Of a DNA stretch of 33,977 bases, positions 22,616 to 32,400 are shown in pieces. The notes beneath the pieces are model-generated. The model was given only the letters and a program-made list of their open reading frames with translations. It was not told where the DNA came from and ran no database searches. The stretch is from Roseibacillus sp. Lineage in GTDB: Bacteria > Verrucomicrobiota > Verrucomicrobiia > Verrucomicrobiales > Akkermansiaceae. Each line of letters begins with the position of its first letter. Within the stretch, counting starts at the first letter, position 1. Both the position numbers and the translations under genes were made by a program. Where the stretch lies: NCBI GenBank assembly GCA_028821775.1, contig JAPKFB010000055.1:1-33977 (forward strand). Direction: 5' to 3'.

Positions 22616-25600
22616 TCAGAGGCTTTCGCTGCGGATGCGAAAATAGCGCCCTTGCGGTTGCGGCGCAGGAAGGAGCCAACGGTGGCGCACCCGTCCGCCG
22701 GTGAGGTGGGCGTCGAATTCGGGATTCTGTGTGAGGGCTTGCCAACTGTGGAGATCGTCGCTGAATTCGATGCTGACCTGGACGCTCTGGGCGGCGAGAC
22801 TGGAGACCAGATAAAGCTCCGTCCCGATGGCGGGATCGGTATTCCAGGTGAGAAAATCTGCGAGCGAATCCTGGATGAGATTGGAGGTTCCCAGAGCGTG
22901 TTCGAGCAAGGCTGGAAGCTGGTCGTGGTCCGGATCGCCCTGGGGATCGCCCGCAAGGATGGTCTGATCATCACTTCCTGGATTTCCATCCATGGCCGTG
23001 CTGCTTCGCCAGCTGGTGAAGAGGCCGGGATTTGGATTGGACCATGGATCGATGAGCACCAACGAATCGCCATCGCCATCGGCGGACTCGGCCCAGGGTG
23101 GATCATCGCCGTAGCTGAAGTCGAGGAGGAGATTGCCATTCGCATCTAGGAGGGTGAGGTGGTCGCCACTGTTATCGAGGGCGCCGCCCAGTTGGAACTC
23201 TCCCGCGACGGGATGACCCATGCCGTGCACCGCTTCGAAGGAGAGGAGGTCGCGGACGACGAGGATGCGTTCCCCGGGAGCGAGAGTGGTCCCGATCGGA
23301 AAGGTGAACTCAACGCCGGCAGCGAAGCGGACCAGAGCGAGATCGAGGGACTCGGCCGGATTGATGTTGAGGAGTTCGAGGAATTCCGCGCCGGGATCGC
23401 CAAACGGGTAATACATGATTTCGGAGAGAACGAGGTCGCCTGCTCCCGCCGGCGTGCCGGTGACATAGGATGCTTCGTTGAGTGCGGACCACTCTCCATT
23501 GGGGGCCTGGATGCGAGCTCTGATTTGGGCGGAGGCATTGAAGGCAATGGGGCTTGTGTAGAGAGTGCCACCACCGTCGATGGGATCACTCCCGTCGACC
23601 GTAAAATAAGTCGTTCCCGCGGTGCTGGGTGCATTCGTGATGGTGAGCGTGAACTGAGCACTTACGACTCCGCCGGCGTGACTCAAGGAGGGTGGTTGGA
23701 AGAACTGTTGATCGATCCAGCTGGTCCGACGACTGAGGTAGTTCTTCATGGAGAGAATTTCGGAAGACCATCTCGTCGCGCTGGTGCCCTGGGCCACCGC
23801 GAGGTCAATGGTGAACTCGGCTGCTTGTGAGCTGACGAGCCTGGAGAGGTTGTTGGTCGAGAACGGTCCCCGTCGGAGTTCGAACCAACGATCGATGTAT
23901 TCACGCATGAATCCTGGATCTTCGAAGAGTCGTGGAAACCATAGGCGGTCATTGCGGTAAAATAATTCCGAGCTTGGGTCGCCGCTGTAGGCGCCGAGGT
24001 TGTAATCCCAGATGGGGCCGATGTGTAGCTTGCGCTCCCCCGAGGACACCCACGGAAAGAGGCTGATCAACATGCTGTCACCCTGCTTGGCGAGATTGTG
24101 GAGGTGGAAGTAGTCGATGAAATCCCGCGTGTTGAGGTGTTTGCGATACCCGTTGACGGGGTGGAGCCAGAGACTGTCGTTGTAGAAGACCTCTTCAAAT
24201 TCTTCGAACCAGTCTTCGATGGTCGCCCGCTGAGCGGAGTTGATGCGATAGCCACTGGGCTGATCGAAGTTCAGATAGGCGTTGTACTGGCGCGGGATGT
24301 CGTCGCCTGCGCCCCCGAAGTTGGGGAGAGTTTCCTGAAGGCCATTGGAACCGGCGGTATGAAAAAACTGCGGAGTGAGGGCGCCGTTGGGAGCGGGGAA
24401 TCCGCCCACCGGGATGGGATCCATGCGATTGACGCTGAGAAGCCAGCCGCCGGTGGATCCATCTTCCGAGAGGCGCTCGAATTCGAGGCGATCATCATCG
24501 CGAGTCACCTTTTCGGCAAAGGCATAGACGCCCACGCGGTCGGCGGGAGTGAGGTCGCCGCCGTCCTCGTTGATGAAGACATCGACCAGGCGGTAGCGAG
24601 TGCCGTAGCGTCCGGTCCGGCGGCTCAGTTCCCAGGAGAAAGTGTTTGCGATCAACTGCAGGTCGTAGGACGGGTGGGGGTAATAAAGGATCCAATCCGA
24701 CTCGCCGGGGAGTCCCAGCGGGGTTGTGTTCTTGTCGTTGTCGAATTCATCCCAAGTCTCTACCGAGTAGGGCTTTGAGTTCCAGGTGGAGGAGAACGCC
24801 CCACGTACGCGAATGCCGATGCGCTCGGTGAGATCGTGTACTCCGGTCATGGAGGCGAGCCCGGTGTTGGGATCGCGATCGATGAGGTGCAGACAGGCTG
24901 GTTGGCGGGCCACTTGTTGAAGTCCGGCGCCGGTTTGAGTGTCAAAGGACCAACCTTTGTTGGGAATGATCCCGCCGCCGAAATTATCGATGATCGCGAT
25001 CGGGATTTTGGAGGTGTAGGTTTCCAACCCCTCAGTGAGTCGAAGGTAGCTCTTGGATTGTGGTTTTGAGACGACTCCGCCTCGCAGGACGGCAGCGCGG
25101 ATCTGGATCGAATGATCAATGGGGATGGGGCCGGGATAGGGAATGCCGTTGCTGGGGCTGGGGAGCGAGCCGTCGATGGTGTAGATCAGCACGGCATTGG
25201 CTTCGTTGGTGCTAATCGTCATCAGGAAGGGATCCACGAATGTTCCTTCGACCGGAAGGAGCATCGGTTGGGCGGGAGGATCGAGCGTGCAATCGTAGGC
25301 GCCCAGAATCGAAACCGAAACCAGCCCCTGTGCGGGGTCGTTGGAAGTGAGGTTCAAGGTCTCGAGGTAACAACCAGGAACACCCTGTGCGTTGAAGTGA
25401 AGAGTGAGGTCTCCGGACTGGCGAGCCGGGATGGTGAGGGGTGATCCTGTGACTTGGAACGGCGAACTCAGGGGGGCCGTGCTGACCTGCAGATCCTGAC
25501 TGGATCCCAAGTTGTGCACGGTGAGGGTCATGCTCCCGGGGAGTGAGCCCGCGGGGAGATTGCCGAAATCAACAATGGGCGAGACTTCGATGCGCGGAGT

Positions 25601-26260
25601 TGGAGTGAGGGGAGGACCGCCGATGAATTTGACTTCGCCCAGTCCCACTTGCCTTCCTCCCACCGCGCCCGGAGCGCCGAAGTGATTGTCGGTGATGGTC
25701 AGGCGAATGGTATTGGCGTTGTAGCCTGCGCCGAACGAGATGTTGTCGCTGTTGCCTGCCGAGCGGTTGTGGGTCAGCGCGACCGAGTCTGGCCAGCTGG
25801 CGCCGCCATCGCTGGAAAACTCAACCGTGAAACTTTTTGCTTCGTTGTTGCTCGGCGAGGTGAAGAAGTATCCCCAGACCACGAGGTCGGTGACGAAGTG
25901 GCTATCGTCGAGGGTGAAGGTGAGAGTGGGAGGAACCCCGCCCGCCGCGAAGTAGTCGCTGCCACTTCCCCCGGGAGCGGTGGTTGCCCACGCCCGGGAG
26001 GGATTCGCGGCGGAGGCATGAGTGACCGATTGGTAGTTTGCAAGGGTGGCGGCACTGCTCAGGCCGCTGTTGTCGATGAGATTGGAGGCGCTGAAGGAAT
26101 CGCTGCCTGAGGTCGATGAGGTGACGCTGACCGGGGTCAGTAAGTCGGCAGCATGCAGCGCCGAACTGAAGGCGCTGAGGAGGACGGGCAGAAGGAAGAG
26201 TCTGACTCGAAAGGGGGGCACGAGAACGCTTGAATGTAGGGTGGGAAGCGCTCCAGGCAA
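22616..26260 (-). CDS. Giant secreted CotH-kinase / lamin-tail protein 1
   Basis: The 1214-residue protein has a signal peptide (about 1-37). An N-terminal discoidin-like beta domain precedes an ASH/HYDIN-like domain (about 225-320, RIEVSPIVDFGNLPAGS). A chitobiase-C-terminal-like repeat (about 330-405, with YTIDGSLPS) leads to a CotH-type kinase-like domain (about 420-840). Its metal-site Asp lies in IGPIWDYNLGAYSG near residue 750. A second chitobiase-C-like repeat has TVDGSDPIDG and a lamin-tail domain follows (about 935-1040). CotH proteins are atypical kinases, known from spore coat phosphorylation in Bacillus and from fungal surface proteins; the target here is unknown. It is the last gene of a minus-strand run with sulfatase 4 and a phosphoesterase. 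Confidence 0.85.
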   Translation of the reverse strand: MPGALPTLHSSVLVPPFRVRLFLLPVLLSAFSSALHAADLLTPVSVTSSTSGSDSFSASNLIDNSGLSSAATLANYQSVTHASAANPSRAWATTAPGGSGSDYFAAGGVPPTLTFTLDDSHFVTDLVVWGYFFTSPSNNEAKSFTVEFSSDGGASWPDSVALTHNRSAGNSDNISFGAGYNANTIRLTITDNHFGAPGAVGGRQVGLGEVKFIGGPPLTPTPRIEVSPIVDFGNLPAGSLPGSMTLTVHNLGSSQDLQVSTAPLSSPFQVTGSPLTIPARQSGDLTLHFNAQGVPGCYLETLNLTSNDPAQGLVSVSILGAYDCTLDPPAQPMLLPVEGTFVDPFLMTISTNEANAVLIYTIDGSLPSPSNGIPYPGPIPIDHSIQIRAAVLRGGVVSKPQSKSYLRLTEGLETYTSKIPIAIIDNFGGGIIPNKGWSFDTQTGAGLQQVARQPACLHLIDRDPNTGLASMTGVHDLTERIGIRVRGAFSSTWNSKPYSVETWDEFDNDKNTTPLGLPGESDWILYYPHPSYDLQLIANTFSWELSRRTGRYGTRYRLVDVFINEDGGDLTPADRVGVYAFAEKVTRDDDRLEFERLSEDGSTGGWLLSVNRMDPIPVGGFPAPNGALTPQFFHTAGSNGLQETLPNFGGAGDDIPRQYNAYLNFDQPSGYRINSAQRATIEDWFEEFEEVFYNDSLWLHPVNGYRKHLNTRDFIDYFHLHNLAKQGDSMLISLFPWVSSGERKLHIGPIWDYNLGAYSGDPSSELFYRNDRLWFPRLFEDPGFMREYIDRWFELRRGPFSTNNLSRLVSSQAAEFTIDLAVAQGTSATRWSSEILSMKNYLSRRTSWIDQQFFQPPSLSHAGGVVSAQFTLTITNAPSTAGTTYFTVDGSDPIDGGGTLYTSPIAFNASAQIRARIQAPNGEWSALNEASYVTGTPAGAGDLVLSEIMYYPFGDPGAEFLELLNINPAESLDLALVRFAAGVEFTFPIGTTLAPGERILVVRDLLSFEAVHGMGHPVAGEFQLGGALDNSGDHLTLLDANGNLLLDFSYGDDPPWAESADGDGDSLVLIDPWSNPNPGLFTSWRSSTAMDGNPGSDDQTILAGDPQGDPDHDQLPALLEHALGTSNLIQDSLADFLTWNTDPAIGTELYLVSSLAAQSVQVSIEFSDDLHSWQALTQNPEFDAHLTGGRVRHRWLLPAPQPQGRYFRIRSESL

Positions 26261-26354
26261 GTGGGATCGTCAGATCCGGCGGCTCAGAGCGGGGGTATGG
26301 TCGGTGAAGCGCCCTCTGAGGCCGAAGGGAATCGCCATTCTCCCCCACGGAAGC

Positions 26355-27752
26355 TCAGCCTTTGAACCCGGGATTCTTTTGAGTGGGAATGGGAGCCTTG
26401 ACGTCCTGGCGCCATTTTTTGAGGCGGTGGAGGAGCTCGTCTCGCATGGAAGCCTGGTCGCGGGCGAGATTCGTGTTCTCCTGCGGGTCACTTTTCAAGT
26501 TGTAGAGTTCGAGGGCGCCATCTTCGAAATACTCAATGAGTTTCCAGTTCCCATCTCGAATCACTCCACACGGAGTGGTGCGGAAGTTCTTGAAGGGCGA
26601 GCCGAGGTCCTGGCCGTATCCCTGCAGGTAAGCGGGGAAGTGCCAGAAGAGCGGGCGAGACTCGACCGTCTTGCCGGCGAAGAGGGGGGCGAGGTCGATG
26701 CCATCATGAAGGGCGGGAGTGGCCACTCCTGCGAGGGCGGCGAAGGTGGGGAAGAGGTCGACCTGGTGGATGGGAGTTTCGCAATGTGAACCCGCCTTGA
26801 TGTGCCCCGGCCAACGGACGAGGAATGGTTCGCGAATGCCGCCTTCGTAGAACATGCCCTTGGAGCCGCGGAGAGGTTTTGCGTTTGAGACGCCGCCGTG
26901 GGGACCGTTGTCGGAGGTGAAGATGACGAGGGTGTTGTCGGAGAGTTTCAGCGTTTCCAGGAGGTCGAGGACCTGGCCCACCGCAAGGTCCATCGCATCA
27001 ATCATGGCGGCGTACTTGGCATGGCTGTGATGAGTGCCTGCCTTGATCTTGTTGTATTTGGCGATGAGGTCCTTGCGGGCCCGGATCGGGGTGTGGACGG
27101 AGTAGAAGGGAAGGTAGAGGAAGAAGGCCTTGTCCGTGTCCTCTTCGACAGGTGCTGTCTGGAGGTCGGTGATCCACTTGCAGACATCATTGGCGAGGCG
27201 AGCGGGGAGATGTTCGCCCTTGGGGCCATCTTTGAGCTTGGGATTCCTGTAGGGAGAGAAATAGGATTTGGGACTGCCCCATTGGAGCCCGCCGAAGTTG
27301 GTGTCGAATCCGTACTCGGTGGGATCACTGGAAACGTGCCACTTGCCTGCCACCGCCGTCCGGTAGCCGGCCTCCTGGAGAGTCTGTGCCACGGTGGGGA
27401 GTTCCTTGGTGAGGACGGTTTTGTTTTCGATCGGGATGAATTTGCGATGTGCGGACTTCCCGCGATCGGAATTGCCCACCGTATAAACACCGTGTCGAGG
27501 AGTGTAGAGCCCGGTGAGGAGGGAGGCCCGGGAGGGGGCGCAGTTTGCCGCCGCCGCGTAGGCTTGAGTGAAGGTCATTCCCTCCGCCGCGATCCGGTCG
27601 ATGTTCGGGGTGCGATAGAAATCCGATCCCTGGCAACCGAGGTCGGTGTAGCCGAGATCGTCGGCATAAAAGAGGACGATATTGGGTCGGGGAGCCCCAG
27701 TGGCAAGCGGGCCCAGACAGGACAGGAGCAGGAGAATAAGGGTGATGCGCAT
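26355..27752 (-). CDS. Secreted type I (formylglycine) sulfatase 4
   Basis: This 465-residue enzyme has a signal peptide (about 1-20). PNIVLFYADDLGYTDLGCQG has metal-binding Asp31 and Asp32, and the formylglycine motif is C71-A-P-S-R. AVAGKWHVSS and FTSDNGPHGG complete the active-site set. The length is usual for the family. The gene starts 26 bases after the stop of the phosphoesterase gene and lies 94 bases before the start of CotH protein 1, so the three probably form one transcription unit. The substrate is not assigned. It differs clearly from the three other sulfatases in the window. Confidence 0.95.
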   Translation of the reverse strand: MRITLILLLLSCLGPLATGAPRPNIVLFYADDLGYTDLGCQGSDFYRTPNIDRIAAEGMTFTQAYAAAANCAPSRASLLTGLYTPRHGVYTVGNSDRGKSAHRKFIPIENKTVLTKELPTVAQTLQEAGYRTAVAGKWHVSSDPTEYGFDTNFGGLQWGSPKSYFSPYRNPKLKDGPKGEHLPARLANDVCKWITDLQTAPVEEDTDKAFFLYLPFYSVHTPIRARKDLIAKYNKIKAGTHHSHAKYAAMIDAMDLAVGQVLDLLETLKLSDNTLVIFTSDNGPHGGVSNAKPLRGSKGMFYEGGIREPFLVRWPGHIKAGSHCETPIHQVDLFPTFAALAGVATPALHDGIDLAPLFAGKTVESRPLFWHFPAYLQGYGQDLGSPFKNFRTTPCGVIRDGNWKLIEYFEDGALELYNLKSDPQENTNLARDQASMRDELLHRLKKWRQDVKAPIPTQKNPGFKG

Positions 27753-27778
27753 GAGCGAAGATTACCTCGCGAGCCCCA

Positions 27779-29365
27779 CTACTCAATGCGGATCATGCGC
27801 GAGGCATCGTAGGTGCGGCCGTGCATGTCTTCGGTTTGCACCCAGAGGCGATGCACCCCCGGAGGGAGTCCGAGAGGGAGCTCCCCTTTCCAAAGGTGGT
27901 GAGAGAGCACCGGAGCGGGCAGACTGATTCCTTCCAGCTTGTCGCCTCGATTCGCTTCCCGTTTCTTCAAGGCGAGAAAATCGGGATCCCGTTCAAGGGT
28001 CTTGAGGAGGGTAATCCAGGCGCCATCTTCTCCGATCCTCATGCGGACTTTGGAGTCTCTGGAGCCGTTGAAAACATTGGCGTAGACGAGCACCTTGCCT
28101 TGTCCGGCCGGGACCGCTTCCGGAGCTTCGATGCGTAGTTGATAATCTGCCGGGCGCCGACTGGCCTTGAAGTCGACCACGGCTTGGTGGCCATCAAACG
28201 TGATGGTTGAATAGCCCCGCGGCGCTCCATCCCGACCAAGTGCGTGGGGAATGCCCATTTCGTCAGGCTCTCCGCGCCACCAACTGCCGCATACTGTGAC
28301 GTTGACGACGTGATGATGCGGCTTTTTCCCCTGCCACCCGTCCTTTTCGTCGAGGAAGAGGTGAGCGTGCCAGTGTTCGTGTCCGGAGATGGACATCGTG
28401 TAGGGGCGATCTTCAATCAGACGAAAGAGCCGCGCGCGTTCGTCGGTGACGGGGAGGGGTTCTTCTGAATCCTTGAGCGGAATGTGCATCATGAGCATGA
28501 GTAATTCGTCCTCCGGGAAATGGGGCAGGAGGTTCTCGAGGAAGGTGAGTTGATCCCCTCCCATTTTGTCGGTGTAGCTGCCGGTGCCGCCGGATTTTTT
28601 CGACCCGCCCCACTTGACGTTGTCGAGGACCACGAAGTTCACCGGTCCCCATCGGTATGCGTAGTAGGCCGGGCCGTAGATTCGCTCGAAGGTTTCGTCC
28701 GAGTGAAGGTCGTCCGGAGAATCGAAGTTCAGATCGTGATTTCCAATCACGTTCCACCAAGGCACGCCGATGAGGGCCACAATGCGGTTGTGAGTGTCGA
28801 AGAGGGAAAGATCATCGAACATGATGTCACCCAGGGTGACGCCGAACTTTGCATCGCTGCCAATGAGTTCCTGGATCGTGTCGCGCGCCATGTAGCCGAG
28901 CTCCTTTATGTTGCGCGACTGGGTGTCGCCGAAGAAGTGCGCCTTGAACTTGTCGGGCTCCTCCTGCTTGTGCAGCGGAAAGTTGATCAGGGTTGGCAAG
29001 GGGCCGGTGGGCTTCACGCCGGGAAACTGGGATTCGGGCGAGCCCTTTGGCTTGTGAAGGTAGAAAAATTGCGGGAGTTTCTCATCGGTAACAGGCGGCA
29101 TCCAACCGCGCGGCTTGATCACAAAGAAGGCGCAGTCCTCACCGCGGACCGGCAGAGACCAGAGACCATTCTTATTCGTCGCCACCACCTCCAGTTGGTT
29201 GGAGACGAGAACGCCGGGAAGCCCTGGCTCGTCCGGGTCTTTGATCCCGTTTCCATTGCGGTCATCGAAGACATAGCCTTGGGCCCGATCGATCTGGGCC
29301 TCCAAATCAAGGGGAAGAATGAGAAGAGTGAAGAGGAGGATTACGCGCATGGATCGATTATTCAT
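27779..29365 (-). CDS. Secreted calcineurin-like metallophosphoesterase with SdrD-like N-domain
   Basis: With the ATG at 29365 the protein has 528 residues and a signal peptide (about 1-24). Residues about 28-130 form a beta domain with FDDRNGNGIKDPDEPGLPG, a Ca-binding-like loop typical of Metallophos_N/SdrD-B-like folds. The phosphoesterase core follows: FFGDTQ (146-149), LGDIMFDD, GNHD (208-211), MHIP (His294) and GHEHWH (328-333). All metal-binding motifs of a calcineurin-type phosphoesterase are present. A C-terminal beta domain (about 410-528) completes the three-domain layout. An alternative start at 29350 (MRVILLF) is nearly as good; an ATG at 29431 is less likely. It heads the run that includes sulfatase 4 and CotH protein 1, and is divergent from CotH protein 2. 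Confidence 0.9.
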   Translation of the reverse strand: MNNRSMRVILLFTLLILPLDLEAQIDRAQGYVFDDRNGNGIKDPDEPGLPGVLVSNQLEVVATNKNGLWSLPVRGEDCAFFVIKPRGWMPPVTDEKLPQFFYLHKPKGSPESQFPGVKPTGPLPTLINFPLHKQEEPDKFKAHFFGDTQSRNIKELGYMARDTIQELIGSDAKFGVTLGDIMFDDLSLFDTHNRIVALIGVPWWNVIGNHDLNFDSPDDLHSDETFERIYGPAYYAYRWGPVNFVVLDNVKWGGSKKSGGTGSYTDKMGGDQLTFLENLLPHFPEDELLMLMMHIPLKDSEEPLPVTDERARLFRLIEDRPYTMSISGHEHWHAHLFLDEKDGWQGKKPHHHVVNVTVCGSWWRGEPDEMGIPHALGRDGAPRGYSTITFDGHQAVVDFKASRRPADYQLRIEAPEAVPAGQGKVLVYANVFNGSRDSKVRMRIGEDGAWITLLKTLERDPDFLALKKREANRGDKLEGISLPAPVLSHHLWKGELPLGLPPGVHRLWVQTEDMHGRTYDASRMIRIE

Positions 29366-29455
29366 CGGGGGAATCCTGCTCACAAGCCCATTGATAAACC
29401 TTGGATTGCCCTGAAGGAAAATTGGCGACATCTTGAATCGCCCTCCCGCAAACCC
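29366..29455. promoter_or_regulatory. Divergent intergenic region between phosphoesterase and CotH 2 genes
   Basis: Ninety bases separate the divergent starts, so two promoters are expected. AGGA about nine bases before the minus-strand ATG at 29365 is a plausible ribosome-binding site. No promoter motif pair was convincing. Confidence 0.3.
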
Positions 29456-32400
29456 ATGAGCACTCGAATCTTTCCACTGCCATTGTGCCTGCTCTTGAGC
29501 CTCCTGGCCCTTGCCCCCGCTCCCGGCAAGGTGCGGATCTCAGAGTTCGTGGCTTCCAACCAATCCGGTCACCTCGATCGCGAAGGGAAGGCCCAGGATT
29601 GGCTGGAGCTCTACAACGATGGCACAGTGGAGGTGAACTTGGGAAGCTGGAGCTTGACCGACGATGCGTCCGCTTTGCGCAAGTGGATCATTCCTGATGT
29701 GACCCTGCCAGCGGATGACTATCTCGTGATCTTCGCTTCCGGAGACAACCGCCGGATCCCCGAAGAGGAGTTGCACACCAACTTTTCCCTCAACCGATCC
29801 GGAGAGTATCTCGCTCTGGTCAGGCCGGATGGGGTGACAGTGGAAGACGAGTTTGCGCCGGAGTATCCCCCGCAGTTTGAAGATGTTTCCTACGGTCTCT
29901 CGCAGACCGGGCAAACGATCACCACGGTGGTCACTCAGGGAGCGATGGGACGGGCCGGGGTGCCTGCATCCGGAGCCGAATTCGCGTCCGAATTCGCAGG
30001 TTGGAATTCAACCATCTCGGGTCCATTCACAGGGTCGACCTGGCGCACCGTGGCCTCTGGAGTCGGTCTCGATCAAGAGGGAGCCTATGGCGCCTGGTTG
30101 GGAGCAGGGGGCGATTTCGAAACGGAATTATTCAATCGGAACGGCTCGATCTTTCTGCGCATTCCGTTCAATGTGACGAGTGTGGGCGCGGTGACCCGCC
30201 TCACCCTGCGCATGCGCTGGGACGATGGATTCGTCGCCTACATCAACGGAACACAAGTTGCCGAAAATCGCGCCCCCGCCACTCCGGCCTGGAACTCGCT
30301 CGCGAACTCGGATCGCGGCGCGGGCGAGAATGATGACTGGATCAGTTTTCCGATCGATCTCTCCACGATCACCCTGCAGGCAGGACAGAACCTCCTCGCC
30401 CTCCACGGCCTGAACGATGCAGTTGATAGTCCCGACCTTCTGCTTCTCCCCGAACTGGATCTCACCACCGGCGGAGTCGGTCCTGAGGAGGGTGTCTACC
30501 ACACCTCGCCCACTCCCGGTGCGCCCAATGGCACCGGCGCTCTGGTCTTGCCGCCGCTGCTCAGCCAGGTGACTGACGAGGGGGATCGTCCCCTGGGCAG
30601 TGGCGCAAGCCCTGCCCTCCTGATCACCGCCCGCGTGCGTGAAACCCTCTCTCCCATTGTTCGCGTTCGTCTGTACTCCCGCGTCATGTTCGGAGCGGAG
30701 ACCTTCCTCCCCATGGTGGACGATGGCGTGGCGCCGGATTTGTTGGCTGGCGATGGCGTCTACACGGTGGCTCTGCCAACGGGCACCGTGCGCCGGGGAC
30801 AGATGATTCGCTGGCGGGTGGAAGCCGCCGACAGTTCGGCACGGGTGAGCCGTGATCCGGCCTACGAAGTGCCCCTCGACTCCGATCGCTACTATGGAAC
30901 GATTGCAGAGGACACTTCCACTCGATTCTCGCTACTCCCGATCCTGCACACCTTTGTGGAAAACGAGTCTGCCGTGAACACGCGCAGCGGCAGCCGGGTC
31001 TCGGTCTACTATCTTGGGAAATTCTACGACAACGTGCAAATGGATGTGCATGGTCAAAGCACAGCGGGCTTTCCCAAAAAAAGCTACGACCTCGACTTCA
31101 ATAAGGGAAACCGGTTTCGCTGGAAAGAGGGGGAAGGGAAGGTGAAGGACATCAACCTGCTCACCAACTACGCAGACAAGAGCAAGGTGCGCAACACCAT
31201 GGCCTATGAGTTTCTCAAGCGATGTGGCGCCGCCTATCACTTTGCCTTTGCGGTGCGAGTGCAACGCAATGGGCTTTTCTTCTCGGTGCAGGACATGGTG
31301 GAAGACGGAGATGATCGTTATCTCGAGCGCATCGGACTCGATGGCGATGGCGCGCTCTACAAGATGTATGACCGAATGGAGAATGCCGGGGCTGCGTCCA
31401 AAAAGACGAGGAAGCACGAGAGCAAATCGGATTTATCAGCCCTCATCTCCCGCCTCAATCCCGGGCAATCCCGCGACGTTCGCCGCCGCTTCGCCTACGA
31501 TATCCTGAACATTCCCGGTTGCGTGAACTACCTCGCGGCCTACACCGTTTCTGGAATCTCCGATGCCGGACACAAGAACTACTACATGTATCGTGACACG
31601 GAGGAGACAGGCGAATGGCATCCCCTGCCATGGGATGTTGACTTGTCAGCCGGACGTCGTTGGACCTCGTCCCAACACTATTTCAACGACAACCTCAGAT
31701 CTGATTTTTGGAACGCGAGCTCGATCAATCGTCTTTGGGATCTCATTCACAACACCCCGGACTATCGCGAAATGTATCTGCGGAGGGTGGAGACCTTGCG
31801 GACGGAAGTCTTGTTGCCGCGTGGAACGCCCTTGGAGAACGATTGGTTTAGCCAGATGGTGTACGACCTCGAGGATCAGATCGACCCGCCCGGCCGCTCC
31901 GACGCCGACGAGGACTTTGCCAAGTGGGGCTCGTGGGGAAATGGGTTCAAGATGCGGCAGGCGACCAACAGGATCCTCAGGGAATGGCTGCCTCCCAGGC
32001 GGAACTTCATCTTCAGTTCGTCGCGGAATCAAGGCGGCGTTCGCGTGCCTGCCCAGCAACCGACGATACCGAATATTTCGATTGAAACGATCGATTACAA
32101 CCCGGTGAGCGGGAACCAGGAGGAGGAGTATTTCGAACTGAAGAACAATGAGAATACCGCCATTGATCTCTCCGGCTGGACCGTGTCAGGGGCAGTCGAG
32201 TTTCAGTTCTCCCCCGGCACGGTCATTCCGGTGGGAGCGGGAAACTCGGGATCTCGGTTTGTCGGTCTCCTGCACGTCGCCAAGCGCTCCAGAGCATTTC
32301 GCACGAGGAGGAGCGGTCCGCGCTCCAGTCAGTTCCGATTCATTGTCGGAGGCTACGAAGGTCAGCTCTCTGCGCGGGGAGAAACGATCGAGTTGCGCAC

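Noticed and set aside
28520..29455. 312-residue upstream extension of CotH protein 2
   Set aside because: It runs antisense to the phosphoesterase gene and would bury the signal peptide that begins at 29456.
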